DNA of 64,000 nt from Cavia porcellus (taxonomy: Eukaryota; Chordata; Mammalia; Rodentia; Caviidae): the NCBI RefSeq assembly GCF_034190915.1, contig NW_026947484.1, forward strand, positions 212,548,657-212,612,656, read 5' to 3'. A program made the position numbers and the translations under genes. Positions 44,575-55,943 of this stretch are shown here, in pieces (the first letter of the stretch is position 1; the number at the start of each line of letters is the position of its first letter). A model generated the notes under the pieces. The model had not been told where the DNA came from. It made no database searches and saw only the letters and a program-made list of their open reading frames with translations.

Positions 44575-45418
44575 TTTGTAGCAACTTATTTCTTTTTAAA
44601 ATTTCATCTGTGACCCACGGTGCTCTTTGGGAGGGTGCTTTTTAATTTTCATGTGTTTATGTAGCTTTTGTGGGTCTTTTGCCACTGATTTACAGTTTCA
44701 TTGTGATATAATCTGATAGTATGCATGGTTTAATTTCAATTTTTTTGCATTACTTAACCATGTTCTATGAGTCAGTATATGATCTCTTTTAGACAAAGTC
44801 TCATGTGCTGCTGAGATGAATGTGTATTCTGTTGTTGTGGGATAGGACACTTTGTAGATATCTACTAAGTCTATTTGTTCAAAGAATTGGTTCAGATCTG
44901 ACATTTTGTTATTGAATAATTTTTGTCTAGTTGATTTGTGTATTTGTGATAGTGGAGTCTTGAGGTCCCCCATTACAATTGTATTAGTGATAATTTGATT
45001 TTTCATGTCTGTTAATATTTGTTTTATATATTGGGTACGCTGATATTTGGTGCATATATATTTATGATTGTTATGTGTCCTTTACAAGTATGTAATGACC
45101 ATCTTTGTCTCTTCTGATCAATGTTGGCTTGAAATCCACTTTGTAAATAAAATATCTATGCCTGCTTTTTTCTGGATTTCTGTTGCTTGGAGTATTGTTT
45201 TCCATTCTTTGACTTTCAGTCTATGCATTTATTTCCTCATTAAATGTGTTTCTTATATACAGCACATTGTTAAATCTTGTTTTTTGTTCCAGTTTGCCAA
45301 TCCATTTCTTTTGATTGGTAAGTTAAGATCATTTGCATTGATAGTTATAACTGATATGTATTGACTTATCCTTGTCATATTATTTTTGTGCTGTTTATTT
45401 GTTTTGTTTATTTTCTGT

Positions 45419-45790
45419 CTAATTATTTACCTTGAGTGGTGGGTTTATTCTACTGAAAGTCTTGGAATTGTTATCTTCATTATCCTTTTCTAGAATATTT
45501 TTCAGAACTTTCTGTAGAGCTGGTTTGGTGGTCATGAATTTCTTCAAACATCCTTTTTCATGCAAGTGTCTTATTTCTCCATCAATTTTGAAAGATAACT
45601 TCACAGGGTACATCAACCTGACTTGGAGGTTGTTTTGTATATGGCTTGAAGTACTTTACTCCAAGTTTTCCTGACTTAAGCATTTAAATTGAGAAGTCTT
45701 CTTTGATTCTGATTGATTTTCCTTAATGGGTGATTTTTTTTTCTTTTCTCTCACAGCTTTTAATATGCTATTCATGATCTGTATGTTCTC
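45419..45790 (-). pseudogene. L1 ORF1: L1 ORF1 C-terminal part, antisense (truncated 5' end of the host L1)
   Basis: The minus strand from 45,616 reads MMYPVKLSFKIDGEIRHLHE, then CLKKFMTTKPALQKVLKNI, the C-terminal end of L1 ORF1 (compare LMYPAKLSFKIDGE in the sense L1). The element stops near 45,790 within ORF1, so it is 5'-truncated. Confidence 0.85.
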
Positions 45791-46354
45791 CACTGCCTAG
45801 CAGAAGACCTGATGGAGCTTGAACAGACATTTACTGGGTCTTGGCAGGTGATTACCACAGCAGGAGGGATCCACTTGTAACTCCATACTAATTTCATGCT
45901 GGTTTCCAGAAAGCAAACCTCTCAGGACCATGCTCCATTCATGGGTTGGTACCCTGGAGATGTGTGAGCATTTAAGTCACTATTGTATATACACACCCTC
46001 AAAATGAATGAATGCATTTACAGTGGATTTTCTAGATCACATCTGCATTTGATTAGGTTCATTTGATTATTAATAAATGTTTTCATCTTTGCATGAATGA
46101 CAAAGTTTTCTTTCTATTTAGCACTAGTTCAGAATCTGACCATGAAGTTAATCAAGAAATAGCAAAGTGACATCCCCCTATCAAACTCTTTGGTCTTACC
46201 AAACTTTTGTCACTCCATGGATAATCCCACCCAATCAATTCAAAACTTTAACACAATTGAAACCTTGAAGAGAGCTATGAAACATGGAAGTCAAGTATCT
46301 GAGCCAACCCCCCGCAACGACCCCAACTCATGGTTCAAATTTTCTTGTCATTTT
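45791..46354. other. Unique sequence, no gene recognised
   Basis: Nothing recognised. Confidence 0.45.
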
Positions 46355-46496
46355 TCAGCTATGTGACTTTTCTTTCTGAGGCTCATTTTCCTCATGAGAG
46401 TGATAACAATTAATCACTTCAGCCTGGGTAATGGATTATGTGAATAAAGATGGGCTCCACACAGGGCCTGACACTTTATAAATGCTCAAGGAATGT
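46355..46496 (+). repeat. MIR SINE, sense
   Basis: GCTATGTGACTTTTCTTTCTG, GAGGCTCATTTTCCTCATGA, GGGCCTGACACTTTATAAAT and GCTCAAGGAATG follow the MIR consensus in order to its 3' end. Confidence 0.85.
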
Positions 46497-47056
46497 ACTC
46501 TTTGATTATCCTCAAGGATTATGTCCTGAATGAATTTTCTGTAGTCATTTTTCCCCCAGCAATGTCCTCCCCTCTTCTCAATGTCAGTTCCTCCATCTGT
46601 CTTCATCTAGGAGGCCCAGCATGGCTAACTCCACACAGTTGCATTTGTATTTCTGGGGCCAGTGGGAGGATTTTGAGCCTCATAAGGACAGGGCCAAGCC
46701 TATCCTCAGGGCCTAGAGCAAGACCAGTTTGGAAGAAGTGTTTGCTAATCTCTGGCAAAGAAATATTCTTAGTGTTTGCTAAGCTGGTTAGGAAAGTTCC
46801 TCTTGATCCTGGGTGTCCTTCTCCACAGGTCATGGGCTGCTGTCAGTAGCTTCCCAGCTAAACCAAGGACAGAGGGAGGCAGGGCAGGAGTCCAGGTCAG
46901 CTCTAGTAACTGTATTGAGGTTCCCTTGTTTGCTTGGGGGATGGAGAGGAAGCTGGTCATTGCAATCATGCCAGCCCCTGCTTCCCGCATACTTGTTGAA
47001 GATGAGAGAAATCCAGGTATACCACAAGAGGAACTAGCCTGCAAAAGTTCTAGCTA
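46497..47056. other. Unique, moderately GC-rich sequence
   Basis: Several overlapping open frames of 65-118 codons on both strands (for example 46,493-46,849 plus), as expected from GC content. None carries a domain I recognise. Confidence 0.4.
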
Positions 47057-47138
47057 GACTATTAGAGTGATATATTCAGCAGAGTGCCTGCCTGGAAAGC
47101 ATGAAGTTGTGAGTTCAATTCCAAGCACAAAAAAAAAT
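47057..47138 (+). repeat. Old tRNA-derived SINE, sense
   Basis: ATTCAGCAGAGTGCCTGCCT, AAGTTGTGAGTTCAATTCC and the AAGCACAAAAAAAAA tail form a diverged sense SINE of the older type. Confidence 0.7.
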
Positions 47139-47148
47139 TAATATATTG

Positions 47149-47568
47149 TGTTACCCAGTTTTTTTTGTGATCAAATATCTGAGAAAACCAATTTGGTGGA
47201 GGAAAGATTTATTTTGGTTCACATTTTCAGAGCTTTCAGTCCATGGTCGGTTGGTTCCATGGCTGTAGGGCTGGGGACAGGCAGGACAACATGGCAGAAG
47301 GGGTGAGGGAAGACAGACACTTTTCACCTCCTGGCTTGTAGAGTGAGAGAAAGAGCTGAGAAGGAAAGGCCAGGGACCGTATACAGTCTGCAAGGCCATG
47401 ACCCCGTTACTCCCTTCAACTAGGCCCCACCTCCTAGCGATGCCATCAAATTTTGATCTCATCAGGGAACAGTTCCACTTAATAAAGTGAGGTCCCTTCA
47501 TAATTGCAAGTCACTCCCAAAAGTCCATCAACTGGTTTTAGGGGACATTTTAGATCCAAATCATAACA
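47149..47568 (-). repeat. Solo MaLR LTR, antisense
   Basis: On the minus strand it starts TGTTATGATTTGGATC. It carries AGGAGGTGGGGCCTAGTTG (a hallmark phrase of MST-type LTRs), the CCATGTTGTCCTGCC part and AATAAA in CAAAATAAATCTTTCC, and ends GGGTAACA. No internal region or partner LTR nearby, so it is a solo LTR left by recombination. Confidence 0.88.
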
Positions 47569-47588
47569 TATATGAAATTTTAAAATAC

Positions 47589-47857
47589 AGTGGTACCTTG
47601 ATTCATGAACTTTGTTTCGTGATGTATTTTATTTAATTTTTGTGCTGGAACTGAACTCACAACCTTGTGCTTGTCAGGCAGGCACTTATGCCACTGAGCT
47701 AAAACCCCAGCCCTTGGTTCATGATTCTGAAAAAGATAGCCACATTTGTGTTGGTGCAGGAAAGATAGCCACAGTCATGTTTGTCACCCAGTGCAGAGTT
47801 TGCAAAGAAAAACTTGCCAAATGTTTCAAAAGCATCAGTGAACCAAGGTACCACCAT
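47589..47857. mobile_element. pogo/Tigger-like MITE interrupted by a SINE
   Basis: Left end CAGTGGTACCTTGATTCATG after TA, right end GAACCAAGGTACCACC..TA; the two ends are inverted repeats. The middle contains a further SINE at 47,625-47,713, so the MITE itself was about 180 bp. Confidence 0.65.
47625..47713 (-). repeat. ID-like tRNA-derived SINE, antisense, inside the MITE
   Basis: TGCTGGAACTGAACTCACAA, TGTCAGGCAGGCACTTATGC and CTGAGCTAAAACCCCAGCCC. CTTGATTCATGA to the left and CTTGGTTCATGA to the right could be its duplication. Confidence 0.8.
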
Positions 47858-49109
47858 AAATTAAAATGTACTTTAAATTTTTCACAGCTTCCAGAAAGGT
47901 AGATTCCATAGAGCCATGCAGGAGAACCTGATATTCCATTAAATTAACTCATGCTGCACATCATGAGGGCTATGGCCCAGCAGTGGGTGCTTCAGAAGTC
48001 AATCTGACCCATGTGGCTGTGCGGTATAGCCTGGAGACCCCAGGAGGAGGCTGGGGCCCAGCATGCTTTTGGCCACCTCCAGGAGCAGGTGTAGGGTTAG
48101 TCTTGGGGTTCCTTACCCTTCTAGTGCTTGTCTGCCATCTGGGTGATATAGGGTACAAGTCTTGAGGATACATCAAAGGCCCTGCATGGTGTTCTTAGTT
48201 GGTCATTCACCCACTGAGTGTTCTTGGACCTGTAGTTTCTTTATCTTGAGATGAGACAAGATTGGACTCATTTGGTCTGTAAGAGCCCTTGAGAACACAC
48301 ATTCTATGTTCTATGAGTCCAACTGCTCTGTGTTTGTTTTTGCTACCTTTTTTTCATTGTCACTATGGAGTCATGCATCAGTCCTGTGTGTAACGGGACC
48401 CAGAGAGCAGTAGGTTAGGGAGAGGTTAGGGGACTTTGTCCTTCCCATGGCCCTCCCTCCCTTCACATTCTTCTCAGTGCTGGTGCACACCCAGGAACCC
48501 CTAGTCATACTCCTACCACTGACGGCTCGGCACATGGCAAGGACCTGTGCTTCAAGTGCAAGTGGCTGGGGCAGGAGGCCTCAGGGAACTGGCTCTGGAC
48601 AGGGAGGGGAGTGTGTTGGGATTTTGCCTGAGCCAAGGGCACACCAAAACAGAATCTGGGCCAGTGAGCTGGCAGCACTGGGACTGATGTAAACATCTTG
48701 GGTTACTTTACTTTCGTCAACAGCATCTCAGCCCTGTCTGCACACATGTGGCCCAGGAGACATGATTCTAATGCGTGTGTTTCATCTTCTTTCTGGGCAG
48801 AAAAGTGATGCCTTCTTGGCTGCTGGGCTCAGGGACACACAGCCAGCTGCAGGTCGGTGCTCTGTGGGCTGCTGGACACTGGCAGAGCAGGGGCCAGGGC
48901 ACAGGCTGCGCTCCTCCCTGTTGGAGTGGGAAACTGTAAGAAGATAGCTGGACCGCATTCCTGAGTTCTCACAGAGTGTGTGAAAGCCACATCCTGCCCC
49001 TGCCCTTCTTGTCCATTGTTATCCTCTTCTGAATGATCTCAAACCTCCCAGGGCACTAAATCTGTCTCCTTTAACCCTAACGCCACTGTCCTCAAGTGGC
49101 TCAGAGTCA
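47858..49109. other. Unique, GC-richer sequence
   Basis: No gene recognised. The 60-codon open frame 47,983-48,165 (plus) ends in a hydrophobic stretch (GVGLVLGFLTLLVLVCHL), and 48,447-48,692 is another short frame; neither has a Kozak or splice context that supports it. Confidence 0.4.
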
Positions 49110-49245
49110 ACACAGAGTAGAGAGATCAAGTTTTGAAATCACTCAGTTCTTCACTTTTTCCTCTGCAAAGGAACGACATCTATATCCTTCTCAAGAGGTC
49201 AAGGTGAGGTTTAAATGACAAAATGCATAAAACTAGGTCTGTGCT
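49110..49245 (+). repeat. MIR SINE, sense
   Basis: TTCTTCACTTTTTCCTCTGC, then GAGGTTTAAATGACAAAATGC and ACTAGGTCTGTGCTTTATACC parallel the MIR 3' half. Confidence 0.65.
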
Positions 49246-49857
49246 TTATACCTGTTGTTTGATTATCTTTCTCCTCCCCACTCCCAACTTGCCCCTGCAC
49301 TGGTCTCCCAGATCCTGATTAGTGCCCAGTCTTTAACAGCTCACACAGGGCGTCCCGCCTCCTGCCTGTTCCTCATCCCACCTCTGATTTCCTCCAGGTT
49401 CACATATCCATTTTCTCCACCTGGCTGCCTGTGTGACCTGAGGACCTCTTTGCACTCCTGGGGCAGCTCATAGCTGGGCTCTTCCCGTCTCACCACTTGC
49501 ATTTCACCTCTTCCTGCCCAGCTGCCTCATCACAAGCAAGAGCTCCCCCCACCTCCAGGGTCAAGTCCACATCACCCCCAGCTGCACAGCCTGGTGAGAT
49601 CTGCGTTACTTGCCGCCTGTGTCCCTTGCCCCACACGCTCCTGGAAGCAGCAGTATCTGCACACAGCCCCAGTGTCCACCCTCCCCATCTTGCTCCTGCT
49701 GTTCGTGTCCCCTCCTCTACCTTCCACATGCCTCTTTTTTTCCAAGATAATGACCTTAATCAATATGTTTATGCACCTAACAGCCACTGACCCCTGTACC
49801 TTACAAGGACAAATTCATGTCATAGTTCAACAACCTAGTGAAGGGAATAACCATTCA
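49246..49857. other. Unique C-rich sequence
   Basis: C/T-rich on the plus strand with several open frames (49,497-49,790, 49,594-49,965). The wording is L2-like in places, but I could not anchor a family. Confidence 0.35.
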
Positions 49858-49950
49858 CAAATGAAGAAACTGAGGCACAGAGAGGTTAGTGGACTTGCCA
49901 AGCTCATTAAACAGGTAACTGCAGGCCAGCACATGTGTGCGGCTGACTAT
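49858..49950 (-). repeat. MIR SINE, antisense
   Basis: AAATGAAGAAACTGAGGCAC, AGAGAGGTTAGTGGACTTGC and AAGCTCATTAAACAGGTAAC are the reversed MIR core with high similarity. Confidence 0.9.
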
Positions 49951-52559
49951 GGAGGCCACATGTGACCACTCTGTTTCTGGGGCCCCTCCTGGCACTGCCT
50001 AGTGCTGCCCTTTCCACACTGGTGACTTCTCTTGTCACAGTGTTTGTTGCCAATTGGTTGCTTCTCTGAGCCTGTGGAGGGCAAGAACCACGTGCAGTTC
50101 ATTTTCACTTAAGGAGCCAGCAAGTGACACGTCAGCTGCATGACTTTGACAGGATGTTTTCTTATTCTGTCAGGTTTGGCCAACCATTTCCAAGATACGT
50201 CTGGGGCTTGTCTTACTCCTCTCCCTCCTTCATTGCCAGGAAGCATCTCCTCCCTTGCCAAGGCTCATATGCTATCAGCTTCACTGAAGGCAGGGAACCT
50301 CGACATGCCAGGAGACCAGGGAATGGGATTGGCTCTGGCTCCCATTTGTTTGTGAGAAAGAGCTTGGTGAGGATGAGTGAGATCTTCCTTCATTCCCTGG
50401 TCTGGGAAGAGCAGAGTGCAGGAGAGTGTGGGGGTTGGGGGCAGGAGATAGGCCAGCGATGGGTCCTTTCGGGATGTCCTCCCACTGCACCATCCCATTC
50501 CCCAGGTCAGATGACAAAAGGAACAACAAAGAATCAGCTGCAGAGCTAGTGGTTATGAGGTTCCCCATGAGTGGAATCAGGGAATCAATATGTAGAATAA
50601 GGGAGATGTGTCCAGTAGGACCTCTAGACAGCTACTCTGCCCAGCAGCTGAGATGCTGAGCACATGGCGGCAGCAGTAGGGACACAGGAGGGAGCCACTG
50701 CTTACTGAGCACCTTCTACAGCCAATCTCAGGACTAGAGTTCCAATTCACTTAGCGGCACACAGGTCTGAATCCCAGGGAACCGGGTGCCACATCCTTCA
50801 TGCACAGGCGGAACTGAGCCAGGAACCACTTTGTGTTCCAGGAAGTCTGGTGGCTCTAATATCAATCACCCAAGTTTGAACATCTCTTCATCTCAGGTTT
50901 TTGTCTCACCAGGTGGGCTGTGCAGTGGCCTCTGCTCCTGGGGGAACTGAGGCCTGGGACATGTCTGTTCCCAGATGCTTTCTGCAGCCTCTCTCCTACT
51001 CTGACAACAGAAGCTGAGGCTCAGAGCTGCTTTGGAGATTGTCTTGGTTACATCAGTATAGCTCTTTTGGTGTGAATGTGTCAAAACACCCCTGCCCAAA
51101 CGTAAAACCAGTGGTGGTTTTCCTCCTTTTCCTCCTCCGTCCTCTTCTTCTTCTTCCTTTTTCTTTATTACTCCTTTTAAAGTTACCCAGTCATATCTCA
51201 CAGACCTTATAAGTCACTCTCCCCAACTTCATCTTTCTGTCCCCATCATGGGACTTGTTACACAACGCTGAAGCCTGGGGACCTCTGGGCAGTAGCCTGA
51301 AGGGTGGGGCTCACCCTTAGCCTCATATAGGTTCTTAGCCTCATATAGGGCTGAAGCACCAGGGCAGCAAGAGAGTCAGTGCTGCGGTCCAGTGGCTCCC
51401 ATCTTGACAGTGCAAGGGGTGCTAAGAATCCCGTAGGACACTCCAGGCACACTGGAGGTCACCCTTGGGGTGAGGACGTCAGTGGATCCAAACAGTCCTG
51501 GAGAGTGGCTTCAGAGTCTGCAGGAAAAGCACTTCACTGCGTGGTGTGGGTTTCGGGTCTACACAGCTTCTGCCCTGCATCTTTGCAACTGTGTAGACTT
51601 GGACCTGCCTTCACCTCTCTAAGCTCTTTGGCATGTGCTTCCTCTGCACTTACTTGTATTTCCTGATGCTTCTTCACCCTCCTCACCCCTGATCTGCAAG
51701 AAATGGTCTGAACAGCTGCCAGAGGAGTAGATTTTCCTTATTTCCAAAAAAGGCTTTTCTGAAGATGTGTTTGCCTGGGGATAGGGATGGAAGGAGGGAG
51801 GGATTACCAAAGGAAACTTCTGTGAGTCAAAGACGTGTTCTTTAGTTGTGCTGATAGTTTTTTATAGGCCTAGACATATGTCAGTGATTAACCAGGGCCT
51901 AATGCCAAATTTTGTTTAAAGGAACATTACGGGGGGTATATAATGCCCACATTTATTTTTTAGAAATATTCCTATTGATGGATGATTAATTTTAATTTTA
52001 TAAGTTTCATTGTACTTACATGTATTTAACAAAAAAATCAATAAAATATTAAATTTTTAATATGTAATGAGTGTTTAGAATAGACATCAACATTTTCACA
52101 TAAGCTGTTTACTTGCTTACAAAACCTAAAAGATAACATCAGGAATAACATCAGTTCCTATGTGAACTGCAATGAAAATACAAACAAAAGTCTACACAGA
52201 AATGATCTTGTCTTCAATTGTCACAGACAAGGCAGTCTTCACAGGTGAAAACTACATGTTCCACAGACTAGAGTCACCTACACTGATAATACTTGTGTTT
52301 TGTTTTCCTGTCTTCTTTAGTAGGGCATACTTGACATCTTTTTGATCTTCCTGCTTCTTAGGAGATTCTTTTGGTCTTTCACTTGCCGATTCAGTGGTCT
52401 GCTCCAGAATTGCTTTTTCAAAGATACATATGGCACTTCACTGGTATGGATAGGACCAAAGTGCCTTTTAAAAAGATATTTGCAATTTATACTTCCACCA
52501 ACACACAGAATGCGCTTTCAACATACTTTTATCAATATTTACCTGGGTTTTTTTCCATT
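49951..52559. other. Largest repeat-poor stretch; no gene recognised
   Basis: About 2.6 kb with almost no young repeats. A MIR-like scrap lies near 50,695-50,790 (TTACTGAGCACCTTCTACAG), and a (CTT/CCT) run near 51,120-51,170. Open frames up to 141 codons (50,124-50,549 plus) have no recognisable domain. Could be intronic or regulatory; the sequence alone does not say. Confidence 0.4.
51316..51349. repeat. 18-bp tandem duplication
   Basis: CTTAGCCTCATATAGG occurs twice, at 51,316 and 51,334, without mismatch. Confidence 0.9.
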
Positions 52560-53350
52560 AGTAAAACACTCTTGAGGTATAAAATTCATGCAGAAGAGTT
52601 CACAAATCATGTTTGGTTAGATGAGTTTCCCATATCTGGAATATATGTGAACAGCTACTGTATACATCAGAGAGGGTAAGAATGTCCTCTCAGAAACGCC
52701 TCCTCCTGTCTCTATTTACTCTGTCACTCAAAGGTGACCAATATCTGACTTTAAATATCCCAGGTTAGTTTTGCCTGTACTAAACTTTTACATGGAGTTT
52801 ATACACTTTGTAATCGATTGCTTTTAGTTTCTAACACTCAGCATTTCTGAAAGTCATCTGAGTTGCATGTAGCTGTAGCCTCTTTATTTTGATTCTGTAG
52901 CTTACTCCATTTTCCGATTGCACTACAAGTTATTTGTCAGTTGTGCTTGTAAGGGACATTTGGGTTATTATTAGTCTTGGGTTTTTGGAAATAATGTTGC
53001 TATGTATATTCTTAAACCTGTTTTTTTTTTTTTCATGAGAAATGCACTCATTTCTCTTGAAAATGCCTAGTGGTAGAAGAGCCAGGTGAAGAGAATGTGC
53101 TCAGGTTTAGTTTCTCTTCGTGTTTTTATCCATTTATACTTCTGCTAGCAATGTAGGAGAGCTTCAGTTCTTCCTGTTCACTCTTGCACTTGGTATTAAA
53201 GACCTTTTTGTCTTTAGCCATTCTGCTAAGCAGTTTCTCTTTGTGGTTTTAATTCTCATTCTCCTAATGACTACTGAGTTTGAGCAACAGTGTATAATTT
53301 CACTGACCATTAAGGCTTCCGTGAAATGTTTTTTAAAGTCCTGGACTCAC

Positions 53351-53465
53351 CTTTTTTTTTTTTTTCTTTTTGTCCTTTTCGTTTTTATCGGTACCAGGGA
53401 TCGAACCCACAACTGCCTGCTTGCAAAGCAGGTGCTTATGCTGCTGAGCTAAATCCCCAGCCCCA
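53351..53465 (-). repeat. ID-like tRNA-derived SINE, antisense
   Basis: T tail, TTTTTATCGGTACCAGGGATC and TGCTGAGCTAAATCCCCAGC. The perfect 11-bp duplication CCTGGACTCAC lies at 53,340-53,350 and 53,466-53,476. Confidence 0.95.
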
Positions 53466-53954
53466 CCTGGACTCACTTTTGTATGGCTTTTACGTATTGA
53501 TTTGAAGAGTTCTTTGTGTAGCCTGGATATTAGTCCTACTTCAGATGTGAATGGTCTGTTCACATTCACAAAGTCTTGCCTACTTTGAGATCATGAAGAT
53601 ATTTTCCTCTGTTAGAAGTTTAATCTCCTCTTCTAGAAGTTTAATCTTTTACACTTGGATCTCTATCTGATTTAATGTAAAGTGAGAACAAAGGAAAAAT
53701 TTCTCCCCTGTGGCTATCCCGTTGACTCAGTATGTTTTTTTGAAAAATCTACCTTTGTCATATAGAGAGTGTTTGTCTAGGAAGCAATGGGTCCGTTCCT
53801 GTAATGTTTTGTTCTGTTCTACAGTATGTCCCTCCTTACACAGTACCACACTGTCAGAGTTACTGTGATTACAAGATAGGTTTTGATACTCAGTAGTTTA
53901 AGTTCGACTTTGTCTTTCAGTGTCATCTTGAATACTGTTGTCTCTTGGTATTTA

Positions 53955-54042
53955 TTTTTTGAGACAGAGTCTTGCTACATAGTTGAGGTTGGCCTCAGCC
54001 TCCTGAGGGCTGAGGTTACAGGTGCGTGCTGCCACACCCAGC
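53955..54042 (-). repeat. B1-type SINE, antisense
   Basis: TTTTGAGACAGAGTCTTGCT, GTTGAGGTTGGCCTCAGCC and GGTTACAGGTGCGTGCTGCC; a short internal deletion. Confidence 0.85.
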
Positions 54043-54095
54043 CCTCACGTAAATTTTAGAACAAGGTTATCAACCACACAAAAAATTATATATAT

Positions 54096-54192
54096 GGGCT
54101 GGGGATTTAGCTCAGCGGCATAAGCACCTGCCTTGCAAGCAGGCAGTCGTGAGTTTGATCCCTGGTATTGATAAAAACAAAAAAGACCAAAA
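54096..54192 (+). repeat. ID-like tRNA-derived SINE, sense
   Basis: GGGCTGGGGATTTAGCTCAG, TGCCTTGCAAGCAGGCAGTC and GTGAGTTTGATCCCTGG with the poly-A tail. Perfect 14-bp duplication AAAAATTATATATA at 54,081-54,094 and 54,193-54,206. Inserted in AT-rich DNA. Confidence 0.95.
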
Positions 54193-54196
54193 AAAA

Positions 54197-54360
54197 ATTA
54201 TATATAAATTTTATATAATTATAAAAATTAGATAATAAATAAAGTATATTTATAATACATTAGATATTATATACTATATTGTATAATGTATTATATAATA
54301 AATATTTTATAATAAATTATATATATAAATTATCTATGTACATTGTGTGTGTGTGTGTTT
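54197..54360. repeat. AT-rich low-complexity stretch with (TG)n
   Basis: Long run of ATA/TAT words with several short palindromes (54,200-54,340) followed by GTGTGTGTGTGTG at about 54,345. Confidence 0.9.
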
Positions 54361-54879
54361 TGGGATTTGCAATTAATATATAGTCCAGTGTTAGGATAAC
54401 TGACATCTTAGACATATACTGACTTTTCCAGTCAACGAACATGGGCCAGCCGTTCCTTTATTTTGGTGTTTTGTTTTTCTCAATTTTTTTGTTGTATCTT
54501 TCAGATATATTCTTACTCTTTTTATTGATTTAGTTTGTGCTATCACTCAGAAATAAAACTTCAATTATTTGCTGTTGGTCTATAAAATATAATTAATTTT
54601 TATATGTTATCTTTGAATTCGATAATTTTGCTAAATTCCCTTATAAGATAACACATCTGAAGTTTTGGATATATAATTATATATTTGTACATATAATTAT
54701 GTAGACCATAATAACACAATTGTTTAACCTTTCTAGTCATTATACTTTTTCTTGGTTTATTGCTCTGGTTATGTCCTCTAATAAAATATATGTAATATTG
54801 TGAAACATATATCTACGTTTCATCGCTTTTCCTATTTCTAAATCCTTAAAATTTCCAGAGTAATAAGCATGTCTTTTAC

Positions 54880-55590
54880 ATGCTGATGAGGAGAATGGTG
54901 GCTGGGGGACCCTAGACAGCATCAGGACGAGTTCTGGCCATCAGAAAAGCATGGCAGGATTAGAAGGTAAGGACTTGCATCCTCATCCCCAGCCTGTAGG
55001 GAGGTGAGAGGAGATGAGGATTGAATTGATTGCCAGTGGTTTAAATGCCTGCGTCAAGACAGCAAAACCTTTATAAAATCTGAAAATGACAGGGCTTGGG
55101 AACTTCCAGAGAGCAGAATAAAGGAGCTTTCCAGAGGGGCAGCATTCCCAGAGGAGGCATGGAAGCTCTGTGCCTCTTGTCCCACATCCCACTCTGTGAC
55201 TCTCTTCCATCTGTCACCCTAACCCTTTGTAACTCCTTTATAATAAGTGAGTAAACATTGGTAAAATATTTCTCTGAGTTCTGTGGCTGCTTTAGCAAAT
55301 TAAACCCCAAAAAATATCTGTGGCAAATTTCAGATCGTTGGTCAGAAGTATAAGTGACAATTGTGACTTGCAACCGGCATGTGAAACGGGGGCCGTTTTG
55401 TGGGTGTGAGCCCCAAATTGTGGGATTTGATGCTATCTCCAGCAGAGAAAACCAGAAATGAATCGAATTATAAGGTATCTAGTTGCTGTCTTCTGGAGAA
55501 TTGTTTGGTTGGCATGTGGGGAAACCCCAACGTTACTGGTGTGGGAAGTGTGGTAACTATGAGTATAGTACAGGAGAAATGATCTCACTT
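54880..55590 (+). repeat. Old ERVL-type solo LTR, sense
   Basis: Between two blocks of the antisense L1M lies a 0.7-kb GC-richer segment with LTR phrases I recognise from mammalian ERVL-type LTRs: TTGAATTGATTGCCAGTGGT, AGGAGGCATGGAAGCTCTGTG, CTCTTCCATCTGTCACCCT, CCTTTATAATAAGTGAGTAA (poly-A signal region), GTCAGAAGTATAAGTGACAA and TGCTATCTCCAGCAGAGA. No internal region or gene. Family name and exact ends are uncertain. Confidence 0.65.
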
Positions 55591-55943
55591 ACTGTTTTAT
55601 AGAAGTGATGACACTGTCCTTGTCTTGTTCTCTCAAGACAGTATTTCACCGTTAAGTATGATATTTGACGTAAATTTTAAGTTCTCAAATACTCTCTTTC
55701 TAGTATGTATTTTTAAAAATGAATTTCAAATTTTATTAAATATTTTTCTGATATCTATTAAGATAGGTTTTTTTCTTTGTTAATATGGAAAATTATATCG
55801 ATCAGTTGTTCTGTAAGTTTTATTTGTGTAGTAGACACACTTTGCTCACCATATATAGTCATTTCCATATTTTTCTGGATTTGACTCAATAATATTTTGT
55901 TGAAGATACTCGAATTGATGTTTGTGAAAACTGGCCTGCTATT

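Larger units (their letters stand above)
42235..45365 (-). pseudogene. L1 ORF2: L1 ORF2 body, antisense (host segment 3)
   Basis: Continuation of the host L1. The plus strand shows reversed ORF2 in order: connection region (CCACTTATTAAAGAGTCTAT), thumb/palm (GTTTTCTATAGCTCTATGAG; ATCCCTGAATCCCTCGGATG; GCATCCTTGTCTTTTTCCTG), fingers (ACTCAGCAGTGATTCTGTCAG), then endonuclease. There the minus-strand frame 45,006-44,698 still reads GDLKTPLSQIHKSTRQK and TTEYTFISAAHETLSKRDH, the usual L1 endonuclease phrases. ORF2 begins near 45,365. Many stops and shifts. Two SINEs interrupt it (42,882-43,001 and 44,474-44,574). Confidence 0.88.

Noticed and set aside
47983..48165. 60-codon frame with a hydrophobic C-terminal half.
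   Set aside because: Short, no Kozak or splice context, GC-rich region where such frames arise by chance.
50124..50549. 141-codon frame, the longest in the repeat-poor interval.
   Set aside because: No recognisable domain, and several other frames overlap it on both strands; composition explains them.
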